A stretch of DNA of 51,295 nucleotides from the NCBI GenBank assembly GCA_026394055.1, contig JAPKYZ010000058.1:1-51295 (forward strand), given 5' to 3'. This stretch comes from Acidobacteriota bacterium (lineage in GTDB: Bacteria; Acidobacteriota; Terriglobia; Bryobacterales; Bryobacteraceae). The position numbers and the translations under genes are program-made. Below the pieces are notes generated by a model. It was given only the letters and a program-made list of their open reading frames with translations, was not told the DNA's origin and searched no databases. Shown piece by piece: positions 7,046 to 15,490 of the stretch (positions are counted from its first letter, which is position 1; each line of letters opens with the position of its first letter).

Positions 7046-7184
7046 CTAGCAGGCTGCGGAAAAAGGCCGAAGATCGCTTGCTTACGCGCGGCTCAGAAAG
7101 ATCGCACGCCTATTTACAGCAACTTACAGAGCCACTCGTCGTGAGGGAGTGGTCCTGCCAAACCCTTTTTCCGCAACCTGCTAG
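7046..7184. repeat. MITE-like palindromic repeat, copy 2, overlapping the VWA gene stop
   Basis: This 139-bp second copy of the unit at 6823-6962 has ends CTAGCAGGCTGCGGAAAAAGG (7046-7066) and its complement at 7164-7184, with one mismatch in 21. The core CGCTTGCTTACGCGCGGCTCAGAAA and the GTGAGGGAGTGGTCCTGC block match copy 1. The 83 bp between the copies holds no gene but contains another hairpin (GCCCCCAA with TGGGGGC). The right end supplies the TAG stop of the VWA-domain gene at 7181-7183. Confidence 0.85.
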
Positions 7185-8200
7185 AAGCTCCGGCTGGGAC
7201 GGTAGCCGGGGCGGGCGCGGACGCGGAACTTCTTGCCAGGGTCCGTGGCAATCTCGACGGCGATCTTGCGGAAGCCTTCGTTGGGATTGCTGGCCGGGTA
7301 GTAGGTGACGGTGTAGGAGTTGCCCAAGTCTTCGCGGATCGATTCGAACGCTTCCACCTGCTTCTGCCAGGTCTTGGCAAAGTACGCTTTGCCGCCCGTG
7401 CGGCCCGAGATGCGGCGGAAGACACCGGAGGAGATGGCGTCTTTGCTGACTTCGCTGGTGGAGATGACGTAGATCGGGATGCCTTCGTCTTCCGCCACGG
7501 CGCGGACGTCATCCGGCGCCACCATGGAGCCGTTGTCGGGGCCATTCGAGAACACGATCACCACTTTGCGGCCCGGCACCTTGGCGGCGTCGCGGAGCGT
7601 CAGCAGCAGGGCGTTGTAGAGCGCGGAGTCGTCCCCGGCGACGGCTTTGCGGAGGCCGGCGATGGCGTCGGCGCGGTCCTTGCTCAAGTCAGCCGCGCGG
7701 GTCAGGTTGCGGCTGAAGGTGTAGACGGCCACCGAATCGGCGCGATCGAGGCCACGGACGAAGTCGGCAATGGCGTCGGAGGCGTAGACGAAGCCGCGGT
7801 ACATGTAGTTCGAGGTGTCGAACAACACGAAGACGTTGGTGCCCACGAAAGCGTCGGTGGAGCGCTGGTCGCCACTGGCGGGGTTCTGCGATTCGGGCGT
7901 CAGAATGGGCCGGGTGGAGCCGTCATCCAGGACCTGGAGCGGCGGCTTGTTGCCTTCGGCGAAGGTGGCGATCTTTTGCTGGATGCCATCTTCGAGAATG
8001 CGGATGTCGGTGTGCTTCAGCCCGTTGACATAGCGGCCTTTGGCATCGGTGATGGTGAAGCTGTGCACCACCATGTCCACCTTGACGCGGAAGGTGGGGC
8101 GTTCCTGGGCCAGCAAGGCCGCCGGACCACCCACCAAAACAACGCCGCCCCCCAATACAGGCACGGAGAGCGAAACAGCAGAACGGCGTGTGATTTTCAA
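7181..8200 (-). CDS. Secreted VWA-domain protein (Acidobacteriota VWFA-related family)
   Basis: The 339-residue protein carries an N-terminal export signal (KITRRSAVSLSVPVLGG..., possibly Tat because of RR). After it come a beta-rich segment (FRVKVDMVVHSFTITDAKGRYV, DIRILEDGIQQKI) typical of acidobacterial VWFA-related proteins, and a von Willebrand A domain (FVLFDTSNYM ... DSVAVYTFSRN ... RKVVIVFSNGPDN). The metal-site motif reads DTSNY instead of DxSxS, so the third ligand is altered. I place the start at TTG 8200, because a GGAG Shine-Dalgarno stands 8 nt before it, whereas the ATG at 8221 has none. The last codons and stop fall within a MITE-like repeat. Role is unknown; VWA domains usually mediate protein-protein contacts. 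Confidence 0.85.
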   Translation of the reverse strand: MKITRRSAVSLSVPVLGGGVVLVGGPAALLAQERPTFRVKVDMVVHSFTITDAKGRYVNGLKHTDIRILEDGIQQKIATFAEGNKPPLQVLDDGSTRPILTPESQNPASGDQRSTDAFVGTNVFVLFDTSNYMYRGFVYASDAIADFVRGLDRADSVAVYTFSRNLTRAADLSKDRADAIAGLRKAVAGDDSALYNALLLTLRDAAKVPGRKVVIVFSNGPDNGSMVAPDDVRAVAEDEGIPIYVISTSEVSKDAISSGVFRRISGRTGGKAYFAKTWQKQVEAFESIREDLGNSYTVTYYPASNPNEGFRKIAVEIATDPGKKFRVRARPGYRPSRSF

Positions 8201-8245
8201 GGCAAGTTCTCCTTCAATCATCTATGGCATCGATTGATCAAATCT

Positions 8246-11200
8246 TTACTGCACAGCGGCGCGTTGGCCGGCTGATTTACGGGCCGTGGTGCGGAGATTA
8301 TCGCCCACGATGCGCAGGGAACGCAAAAGGGCGGGCCAATCTTCCAGGTGCGTCGCAAAGATGGCTTCCACCGTCTTCTGCGTCCAGATGGGTACGTTGA
8401 CGTTCAGCTGCCCTGGCGGGACGTCGAGTTCGTCGGCCAGCGCGGCATAGTAGAGCGTTGACGATTCCCAGCTTTCGGCCAGGATGCGGCTGGAGTAGCC
8501 CATCAACGTGGGGAAGGTGCGGAGGTCCATCAAGGTGGGCCGGTACGAATTGGCGAGCGTTGGCTTGGGCGTGCCGAACGCCTGCGAGATGGCCACATAG
8601 TTGTGCTTGGCCGGGTCCGCCGCAGCCAACCGCTTGATCTCGGCCGCTTCCGGACCCGGTACCACCAGATCGGTGGCCAGTACGCGGGCGCCCAGCAAGT
8701 AAGCCTCCGAGGGCAGCAGCAGGTCCAGCGCGCTGCGCACATCACTGGCCGCTAGCAGCGTCTCAATGCGGCGGGCGCGGGCGGGCGGCGCTTGCCGCGA
8801 GATGATCTCCACCACCGCGGGCCGGGCCTGGGCATCGACGGCGGCGAACGCCACGGCCGATTCACCGAGGCGCTGCAGCAGGGCGGCGTAGTGCAGTTGC
8901 GACGGCGTCACCTGCCAGAAGCGGGGCACCTTGGCGCTGACGATCATCTGCGGCACCAGGTCGCCCCAGATCAGGGCTTGCTCGCGCGTGGGGATGAGGA
9001 AGTTCTGCTCAGCTTCCGCCAAGGCGTAGGGCACGTTGGCCAGCGAGCCTACCAATCGTCCACCGGCGCTGGAGGGCCAGCCGGTGCCGAACACTTCGGT
9101 TGACTTCCAGGTCTGCACGCTGCCCTGGGCGCCGATAAAGTCGTGGCTGCGGACGAACAGCGGATTGGTGATCAGGATCTGCGCGCCGGGCGGGGCATAG
9201 TGGATGTAGTTGTAGCCCACCAGCGTGTCGCGCAGGAACTGGGCCAGCAGGCCACGGGCGTCGCGGAGCTTCTCGGGGTCGTTGCCCAGCTTCTCAAAGA
9301 CGGCGCGGAAGTTCACCTTGCGCTGGTTGTCGATGTGTTTTTCAGTCCAGTAGCCGAACGCCATGGCGTTCTTTTCCGCGCCCGAGAGCGCGATGCGGGC
9401 GGGCTGGATCTCCTGGATGCGGGTCGAGAGCTTGGTGACCAGCGGGACATTGATCTTGCCGCCTTTGGCCGCGCCTTCAAGGTTATCCGCCAAGTCCCAC
9501 AGGGTCTTGAGTGAGATCAGGTGCTGCGCCTCAAAGATGCGGATCATGTCCTGCACCACTTGGGTGTGCGCGTCGGCATCGGTGATCTGCGCTTCGCCGG
9601 AGAGCAGGTCCAGCATGCGTTCCTGCGGGTCGGCGCCGTCGCTGGTCTTGGTCGCCTTGAACAACGCCGTCACTCCAGCGCGGCCCGCGTCAAACAGCTC
9701 GCGGCTGGTGCGGGGTTTGGAGAAGCCTTGTAGGATCTGGTCGAGCGTCGCATCCGCATCACCGGGCGAGATCAAGCCTTGACGGCAGAAGATCTGCCAG
9801 AGGCCCACCAGCGACTGCATCATGCCGGCATGGTCCGCTCGCACGCCCTGATCCCCGATTTTGGTGATGGCGGTGGCGCTATCGAGGAACGCGAGGATGG
9901 TCTTGTCTTTCAGGTCCGGCGCTTCCGAGAAGATGGAATACTGCGAGCCCAGGCTGCGGTATTCGCGGGCCAGACGGTCCACGGTGGCTGGTTCAAGCGG
10001 CTTTGAGCGGCGGCGGTTCAGGTCGCTCAGCGCCATGAAGATCTTCAACGGCTCATTCTCCACCGCCTTGCGCGATAGCGCGAACAAGGCCTCCAGCAGA
10101 TCATCCGGCTCCTTCCAGTTGGCCGCGGTCTTGGTCAGCTTGCCGTCGTACTTGCCGTGCGGATGGTTGACGAACAGGTTTTTCCAGATGTCGATATTGC
10201 CGGGGATGTGGGGCACGCCGCTGGGCTCCAGGCGAAGCCGCGTGGCCAGCAGCAACATGTCGGTGTTGGCGCGGAAGACCGGGCGCGCGGGTCCGGGTGA
10301 GGTGATGCGGCCGCGAATTGCCGTGTAATAGCGCTTCATGCGCGCGGAGTCTGTGAGGAACTCCTGCTCGCGGCCATGGATGCGCGCGGCGGAATCAAAG
10401 TAGCTGGCCAGCCAGCCATCGTCACGGTTGATCAGCTTTTCGATGAACTGCACGCCGTTGTCGGGGCTGGCGCCGGCGAGGTCGGTCCAGCCGGGGATGG
10501 ACCGGGGCGCTCCGGGCACGATCGCTTTGCCGCCACGGATCTGGAACATGCCGCCAAAGAAATCGAGGATGTGCGAGAAGGCTTTCAGCCGGGCTACCGG
10601 TATGCCCTTCTTCAACTCGTCGGCCGTCTCCGGGTCCAGCTTCGACAGGCCCAGGTAGAGACGGCAGAGCGCCGGGTCAGAGAGGAAGAAGTCGACGAAC
10701 GACGTCTCCGCAGCACCCTTGTCGCGCGCCGATTGCCAGTATTCCGGACCATAGAGCACCGGCACCTTGGTGGGCGCATAGTTCAGCTCAAAGGGCCGGT
10801 TGGTGCGGAGCGCTTGTTCCAGCGGCGACAGCGGGAAGCCGGAATCCACCGTCAGGAAGGCGCGCGTGGCATTCACCGTTTCCAGCACCACTTCCGCGCC
10901 GCAGCCGCCGCGCATGCGGTAGCCGAGCACCTTCAGCAGATCCGCGGTTTGCGTTGATTCGCACTGTTCGATGCGGATCATGCCGGAGGGTCCGGCCAGC
11001 TTCTCCAGCTCGCGAGCTTGGGAGAGGTAGCGGACCACCAGCTTCAAGTACTCGGTCTGCTCCAGGGCTTCGTTCGACGAGGCGGCCTGATAGCCATTAG
11101 TGACCACGTTGCGCGCGAGGGCGCCGAACAGGTCCTCCGGCGGCAGGTCCGGTGACAGGGCGGCCATGCGGTTGAAGCTGCGCAAGGGGCCGGGGATGTT

Positions 11201-11545
11201 CACCGTGGGCCATTCCGATTGACGAGCCGGAGCGCTGGGGCCGGAGCGGCCAGCCAGTTCGAGCATCTTGATCCGGCGCTCGGTCGTGGCGCGGCGTGGC
11301 GAAGAGGCGGGCAGTGCCTTCAGCAGCGCATCGTAGGCCGGCCGCGCCTCCGGATCGCGGCGGCGATCGAGAAACTCCGCGTAGGCCGCCAAGTCATCGG
11401 GCGAGCCACTGGTGGCCCCACTCCGCAGCAGCGCGCGCGCTTCGGCGACCGCGCCTTTCGATTCGAGCGTCTGCACCTGCCGCAGATCGACCGCGGCCAT
11501 GGCGGACAGGCACGCAAAACAAACCAGCAGAAACCTCGGCTTCAT
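8246..11545 (-). CDS. Large secreted protein of unknown function (1099 aa)
   Basis: I do not recognise this family. The start at ATG 11545 is chosen because GGAAGGAG lies 8 nt upstream and because it opens a clear signal peptide (MKPRFLLVCFACLSAMAA). The ATG at 11569 would add eight residues before it. Residues ~20-90 look like helical TPR-type repeats (VQTLESKGAVAEARALLRSG, DLAAYAEFLDRR). The remaining ~1000 residues are mixed helical with many Trp/Tyr-Pro turns and no evident catalytic motif, membrane segment or CxxCH. The frame is intact, with codon use like its neighbours. It is read with the VWA gene, 45 bp apart, so the two may be co-expressed exported proteins. The opposite flank is a divergent oxidoreductase gene. 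Confidence 0.8.
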   Translation of the reverse strand: MKPRFLLVCFACLSAMAAVDLRQVQTLESKGAVAEARALLRSGATSGSPDDLAAYAEFLDRRRDPEARPAYDALLKALPASSPRRATTERRIKMLELAGRSGPSAPARQSEWPTVNIPGPLRSFNRMAALSPDLPPEDLFGALARNVVTNGYQAASSNEALEQTEYLKLVVRYLSQARELEKLAGPSGMIRIEQCESTQTADLLKVLGYRMRGGCGAEVVLETVNATRAFLTVDSGFPLSPLEQALRTNRPFELNYAPTKVPVLYGPEYWQSARDKGAAETSFVDFFLSDPALCRLYLGLSKLDPETADELKKGIPVARLKAFSHILDFFGGMFQIRGGKAIVPGAPRSIPGWTDLAGASPDNGVQFIEKLINRDDGWLASYFDSAARIHGREQEFLTDSARMKRYYTAIRGRITSPGPARPVFRANTDMLLLATRLRLEPSGVPHIPGNIDIWKNLFVNHPHGKYDGKLTKTAANWKEPDDLLEALFALSRKAVENEPLKIFMALSDLNRRRSKPLEPATVDRLAREYRSLGSQYSIFSEAPDLKDKTILAFLDSATAITKIGDQGVRADHAGMMQSLVGLWQIFCRQGLISPGDADATLDQILQGFSKPRTSRELFDAGRAGVTALFKATKTSDGADPQERMLDLLSGEAQITDADAHTQVVQDMIRIFEAQHLISLKTLWDLADNLEGAAKGGKINVPLVTKLSTRIQEIQPARIALSGAEKNAMAFGYWTEKHIDNQRKVNFRAVFEKLGNDPEKLRDARGLLAQFLRDTLVGYNYIHYAPPGAQILITNPLFVRSHDFIGAQGSVQTWKSTEVFGTGWPSSAGGRLVGSLANVPYALAEAEQNFLIPTREQALIWGDLVPQMIVSAKVPRFWQVTPSQLHYAALLQRLGESAVAFAAVDAQARPAVVEIISRQAPPARARRIETLLAASDVRSALDLLLPSEAYLLGARVLATDLVVPGPEAAEIKRLAAADPAKHNYVAISQAFGTPKPTLANSYRPTLMDLRTFPTLMGYSSRILAESWESSTLYYAALADELDVPPGQLNVNVPIWTQKTVEAIFATHLEDWPALLRSLRIVGDNLRTTARKSAGQRAAVQ

Positions 11546-11725
11546 AAGCTCGGCTCCTTCCCCTTGCACTTTGGCTTCTAACTATACAACGGGTCTAGGG
11601 CCCCGGTGAGAGGCCCCACGCCTAGCGGGTACGGTGGCCCGGCGCGGTACTCGTTCAAACAGGCAACCCGCAAGCAGTTGTGTGGATTCTCGCTGCGATG
11701 GGCGGCTCGGTACAATAGCGTGCGG

Positions 11726-12793
11726 ATGATCCGAATTGCTTCATTGCTATTGACGCTGGGCCTGGTGGCGAGCGCTCAAGAAATTAAGATGGGCGTGGTG
11801 GGCCTGGTCCACTCGCATGTATGGGGCCACCTGGGCACCATTTTGAAGGGCGACAAGGTGCAACTGGCCGGAATCGCCGAGACGGTGCCGGAGCTGATCG
11901 CGGAAGCGAAGCGGCGCGGTGCTCCCGAGGGGGCATTCCACGCCGATTGGCGCAAGATGCTCGACCAGACGAAGCCGCAGATCGTGTGGGCGTTTGTCGA
12001 AAACAACCGGCACCTGGAGATCGTGGAATACTGCGCGCCGCGCAAGATCCATGTGATGTTTGAAAAGCCGCTGGCGTCGACCTATGCCGACGCGCTGAAG
12101 ATCCAGGCGCTCGCGAACAAGCACGGCATTCAGGTGATGACCAACTACCAGATGGCCTGGTGGTCGGCCAACTATACGGCCAAGAAGCTGGCCGATGCCG
12201 GGGAACTGGGTCGCGTGTGGCGCTTGCGCGGCGTTGTCGGCCACGGCGGCCCCGGCGCTCCCACGGGCTTGAACAAATGGTTCTTTAACTGGCTGACGGA
12301 CCCGGTGCAGAACGGCGCGGGTGCGCTGATGGACTTTGGCTGCTACAACGCGTTGTGGAGCCTGTGGTACCTGGGCCGCCCGGAGACGGTCTATGCGCAG
12401 ACCAATCAGCTGCGTCCGGAGACCTTTCCCAAAGTGGAAGACAACTCGACCATGATCTTCAAGTACAAGAACGGTGTCGGCCTGTTTGAAGGCAGCTGGG
12501 ACCTGCCGCGCAGCTTCCAGGATCTGGAAGTGTTCGGCATCAACGGCAGCGCCTACATGACCCGCGAGGGCGTGAAACTGCGCAAGGGCCGGACGCCTGA
12601 AACCACCGCCGAAGTGGAGCCGTTGCCCGCCGATCGCGCCGAGCCAGTGGCCTACATGGTGAGCCGCATCAAGTCCGGCCAGCCGCTGGAAGGCATGGTC
12701 GGGCTGGAGCTGAATGTCCAGGTGGTGGAGATCATCGAAGCGGCCAAGAAAAGCGTCAAGACCGGAGCGGCGGTGGCGCTGCCCAAACGCTAA
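11726..12793 (+). CDS. Secreted Gfo/Idh/MocA-family oxidoreductase
   Basis: The protein is about 355 residues. The start at 11726 opens a signal peptide (MIRIASLLLTLGLVASAQ); the open frame extends 120 bp upstream but without protein-like sequence. A Rossmann strand MGVVGLVHSHVWG follows, then the EKP motif at 113-115 (VMFEKPLA), the usual family Lys region. The C-terminal alpha/beta domain contains GALMDFGCYN and FEGSWDLPRSFQDLEVFG. Family members oxidise or reduce sugars and cyclitols with NAD(P). Many exported versions occur in Acidobacteriota and Planctomycetota, with unknown substrates. A TACAAT -10-like box at 11711 lies so close that the transcript may be nearly leaderless. The Rossmann glycine pattern is unusual, so cofactor binding is not assured. 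Confidence 0.85.
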   Translation: MIRIASLLLTLGLVASAQEIKMGVVGLVHSHVWGHLGTILKGDKVQLAGIAETVPELIAEAKRRGAPEGAFHADWRKMLDQTKPQIVWAFVENNRHLEIVEYCAPRKIHVMFEKPLASTYADALKIQALANKHGIQVMTNYQMAWWSANYTAKKLADAGELGRVWRLRGVVGHGGPGAPTGLNKWFFNWLTDPVQNGAGALMDFGCYNALWSLWYLGRPETVYAQTNQLRPETFPKVEDNSTMIFKYKNGVGLFEGSWDLPRSFQDLEVFGINGSAYMTREGVKLRKGRTPETTAEVEPLPADRAEPVAYMVSRIKSGQPLEGMVGLELNVQVVEIIEAAKKSVKTGAAVALPKR

Positions 12794-12801
12794 GCAGTCA
12801 G

Positions 12802-12938
12802 GTGGCCTAGGCTTCAGCCTGCAGGCGGAATTCATTCCGCCTCGGGGCGACTGGGATGTTGAGATTGCCCGCTGGTGGAGGCGTCGGCGGGGGACCGGCG
12901 GGACTCAAGTCCCGCTGCAGGCTGATAGCCTGCGCCAC
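12802..12938. repeat. Compound palindromic intergenic repeat (REP-like)
   Basis: The outer arms 12802-12824 (GTGGCCTAGGCTTCAGCCTG...) and 12915-12938 are imperfect inverted complements. Two perfect small hairpins lie inside: GGCGGAAT-TC-ATTCCGCC (12824-12841) and GCGGGACT-CA-AGTCCCGC (12898-12915). The element fills the gap between the convergent oxidoreductase and histidine-kinase genes. It carries no ORF and could double as a bidirectional terminator. From memory, the words CAGGCT..CAGCCTG and GCGGGACT..AGTCCCGC are typical of dispersed repeats in Solibacter-like genomes. Confidence 0.75.
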
Positions 12939-12946
12939 ACGTAACA

Positions 12947-15283
12947 CTAGGGGGTTCGGCGCGAGGCGTCAACGGCGGTGACGCGGTCTAGCACTTCGAG
13001 CAGATGCTTCTTGTGGATCGGCTTGGTGAGGCATTCATCCATGCCGGCCTTGAGGCAGATGTCGCGGTCGCCCTTCATGGCCATGGCGGTCAGGCCGACC
13101 ACGGGCAGGTGGGCCCCAGGGTGGTCCCGCTCCTGCTCGCGAAGGCGGGCCACTGCCTCCAGGCCGTCCATCTCGGGCATTTGGACGTCCATCAAGACGA
13201 CGTCGTACTGGTTGCGAGCCAACGCTTCCAGGGCCTGCAAACCGTTGCCCACCACGGTGGCGGAATGGCCGGCGGATTCCAGTAGCCGTTGGATCAATTT
13301 CTGATTCACCGGATCGTCCTCGGCGGCCAGCAGCCGCAGCGAACGAGACACGGGGAGCGCCTCTGGCGGCGGTGTGGCGGTCCCCTTCTTTAGCCGGTCA
13401 ATCGCGGCGCCCAGCGTGTGCCGGAACACGGGACGGCTGACCATCACGCGTCCGGGGGTTTCTTCCACGCTCGCCGTGACGGGGTCGATGATGACAATTG
13501 TGCCCAGCGAGGGCAGGGAACTGGCCACGACCTCATCGCCGGGCACAATGAGAATGTCCGCGTTCTGGCTGACGCAGCGCCCGCCCGAGGTCTCGCTGAG
13601 TTCCACCATGCGGGCATATTCTTCCAGGTTGGGAACGGCAATCTCAAACGTCAAGCCCGCGGCGGGTGAGGGCGGGATGGCCGACACCTGCTCCGGGACC
13701 GCAAACGGAGCGTCGATGATGAACCGCGAGCCACGGCCCGCTTCGCTATCCACCTGGATGGTGCCGCCCATCACACGGACCAGTTCGCGCGTGATCGCCA
13801 GGCCCAGGCCTGTGCCGCCAAATTGCCGTGCCACCAGGCCGTCGGCCTGCGCGAAGGCGTTGAAGATGTGCTGCTGTTTGTCGGGGGGAATGCCGATGCC
13901 CGAGTCGGTGACGGCGATCCGCAGGGTGCCCTCGCGGTCGGCCCGCTCCACTTGCGAGACATCCACCCGGACCTCGCCTTCGGTGGTGAACTTGACGGCG
14001 TTGCTGGTCAAGTTGTTCAGGATTTGCCGGAAGCGGACGGGATCGCCCAGGATGACCGGCGGCAGTTGCGGGTCCACCCAGGCGCGGTAGCGGATCCCTT
14101 TGCGGTACGCTTCCACGGCGGAAGCGCGGGCCACCACGGCCACGGCCTGTTCCAGCTCAAACGGGACTTGTTCGAGCGCCATTTTGCCCGCTTCAATTTT
14201 GCTGAAGTCGAGAATGTCGTTCAGCAGCACCAGCAGGTGTTCGGCCGAGGATTTGGCCAGGCTGACGTATTCGCGCTGTTGGGCGTTGAGCGGCGTTTCC
14301 AGGGCCAGCTCCGACATGCCGAGGATGCCTCCCAGCGGCGTGCGGAGCTCATGGCTCATGTTGGCCAGAAAGCGGCTGCGCATGGCAAAGGCCTGTTCGG
14401 TGGAGCGCCGGGCACGCCACAGGATGACCATCAACACGGCGAACACGACGCTGGCCGCCAGGGCCGCGGTGAGCGCCCAGGTGAGCCACGTGTTGCTGTG
14501 CCGCGTGCTTTGGATCTCGGCGGTCATGGGCGGGTCGATGGCGGTGACCATGCTCCAGCGGCGGGCGATCGGCTGAAATGAGCCATCGATCATCATGCGC
14601 TCGATTTCGGCGTACAGCCGGTCTGCCACCAGCGCCGCGCCGAACGACGAGGCGACGCCGTATTGTTGGCTGACCGTGGGATCGACGACGTACTCAAGGC
14701 GCGTTTCGAGACACACTTTGGGCCGGTCCAGCAAGACCTGTTGCAGCAAACGGTAGTCGATGACGACGACATCGGACTGGCCGTTGCAGATCGACGCCAC
14801 CGATTCCGGGGCCGTGGGCCGAGAATCGATCGTCCGGGCGGCGGCGTGAAGACGGCTGTCCGTATCCACGGGAACCAAGCCGGTCAGCATCACCCGGCGG
14901 CCGTGCAGTTCCGCCACAGAGTTGACGCCCTGGCCCCGCAGCGTCAGCAGTGCCCTTTCCGACTGCCACCAAGGACGGCTGAAATGCATCTTCGAACGCC
15001 GGCCTTTCAGCGCAGCGGCCAAGGGCCAGAGGTCTGCTTGATTGCGCTCAAAGGCGTCCTCCGGCAGCCCGTCGAAACGTACCCACTGGAGAGGGATGTT
15101 GGCCCGATTGGCCGCGGCCTGGATCACCTCACTGGCGAATCCGGTGGGCCGGCCGTCCGGTGTCCAGAAGTTCAGGGGAACGCTTTGGTTGGAAGCGATG
15201 CGCCATGGCCGGGGCTGTGCGTGGACAGATGTGAGCACCACCAGTTGGAGATACCCGCAAAGTACTGTGCGCAGGCCAATCAT
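12947..15283 (-). CDS. Hybrid sensor histidine kinase with periplasmic solute-binding sensor and receiver
   Basis: The 778-residue inner-membrane sensor is organised as follows: signal peptide 1-22; family 3 solute-binding-like domain ~25-245 (PLNFWTPDGRPTGFASEVI, ADLWPLAAALKGRRSKMHFSRPWW); one transmembrane helix ~265-291. HisKA follows with the phosphoacceptor His311 in SHELRTPLGG, then HATPase_c with the N-box ILNNLTSNAVKF, DSGIGIPP (460-467) and GGTGLGLAI (489-497). A weakly conserved, degenerate receiver-like segment occupies ~540-635. The C-terminal receiver has Asp699 in VVLMDVQMPEMDG and a KP motif. The sensor domain suggests response to a small solute such as an amino acid. No partner regulator is adjacent, though an Hpt protein lies elsewhere in this window. 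A TATAAG box 6 nt before ATG hints at a short leader. Confidence 0.95.
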   Translation of the reverse strand: MIGLRTVLCGYLQLVVLTSVHAQPRPWRIASNQSVPLNFWTPDGRPTGFASEVIQAAANRANIPLQWVRFDGLPEDAFERNQADLWPLAAALKGRRSKMHFSRPWWQSERALLTLRGQGVNSVAELHGRRVMLTGLVPVDTDSRLHAAARTIDSRPTAPESVASICNGQSDVVVIDYRLLQQVLLDRPKVCLETRLEYVVDPTVSQQYGVASSFGAALVADRLYAEIERMMIDGSFQPIARRWSMVTAIDPPMTAEIQSTRHSNTWLTWALTAALAASVVFAVLMVILWRARRSTEQAFAMRSRFLANMSHELRTPLGGILGMSELALETPLNAQQREYVSLAKSSAEHLLVLLNDILDFSKIEAGKMALEQVPFELEQAVAVVARASAVEAYRKGIRYRAWVDPQLPPVILGDPVRFRQILNNLTSNAVKFTTEGEVRVDVSQVERADREGTLRIAVTDSGIGIPPDKQQHIFNAFAQADGLVARQFGGTGLGLAITRELVRVMGGTIQVDSEAGRGSRFIIDAPFAVPEQVSAIPPSPAAGLTFEIAVPNLEEYARMVELSETSGGRCVSQNADILIVPGDEVVASSLPSLGTIVIIDPVTASVEETPGRVMVSRPVFRHTLGAAIDRLKKGTATPPPEALPVSRSLRLLAAEDDPVNQKLIQRLLESAGHSATVVGNGLQALEALARNQYDVVLMDVQMPEMDGLEAVARLREQERDHPGAHLPVVGLTAMAMKGDRDICLKAGMDECLTKPIHKKHLLEVLDRVTAVDASRRTP

Positions 15284-15490
15284 GTTTGCTTATACACGTT
15301 ATCGGCAGGGCCAGAATTGGGCGCTGAATTTGTTTTCGCCCCCGCTGCCAGAGACACCGCGTGGCCCGGGCGATTTCGCCCGCCGAATGCCAATCACCCC
15401 CGACGCCTCCCAATCAGCCAAGACCCTCAGGGCTACCCGGCGGGCGGACGGCCTTGCGGACACTGGCGCAACGATGATATCAATCTCCCC

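Noticed and set aside
14663..15490. N-terminal extension of the Oar-like receptor
   Set aside because: This part lies antisense to the histidine kinase gene; the signal peptide and domain start are at 15491.
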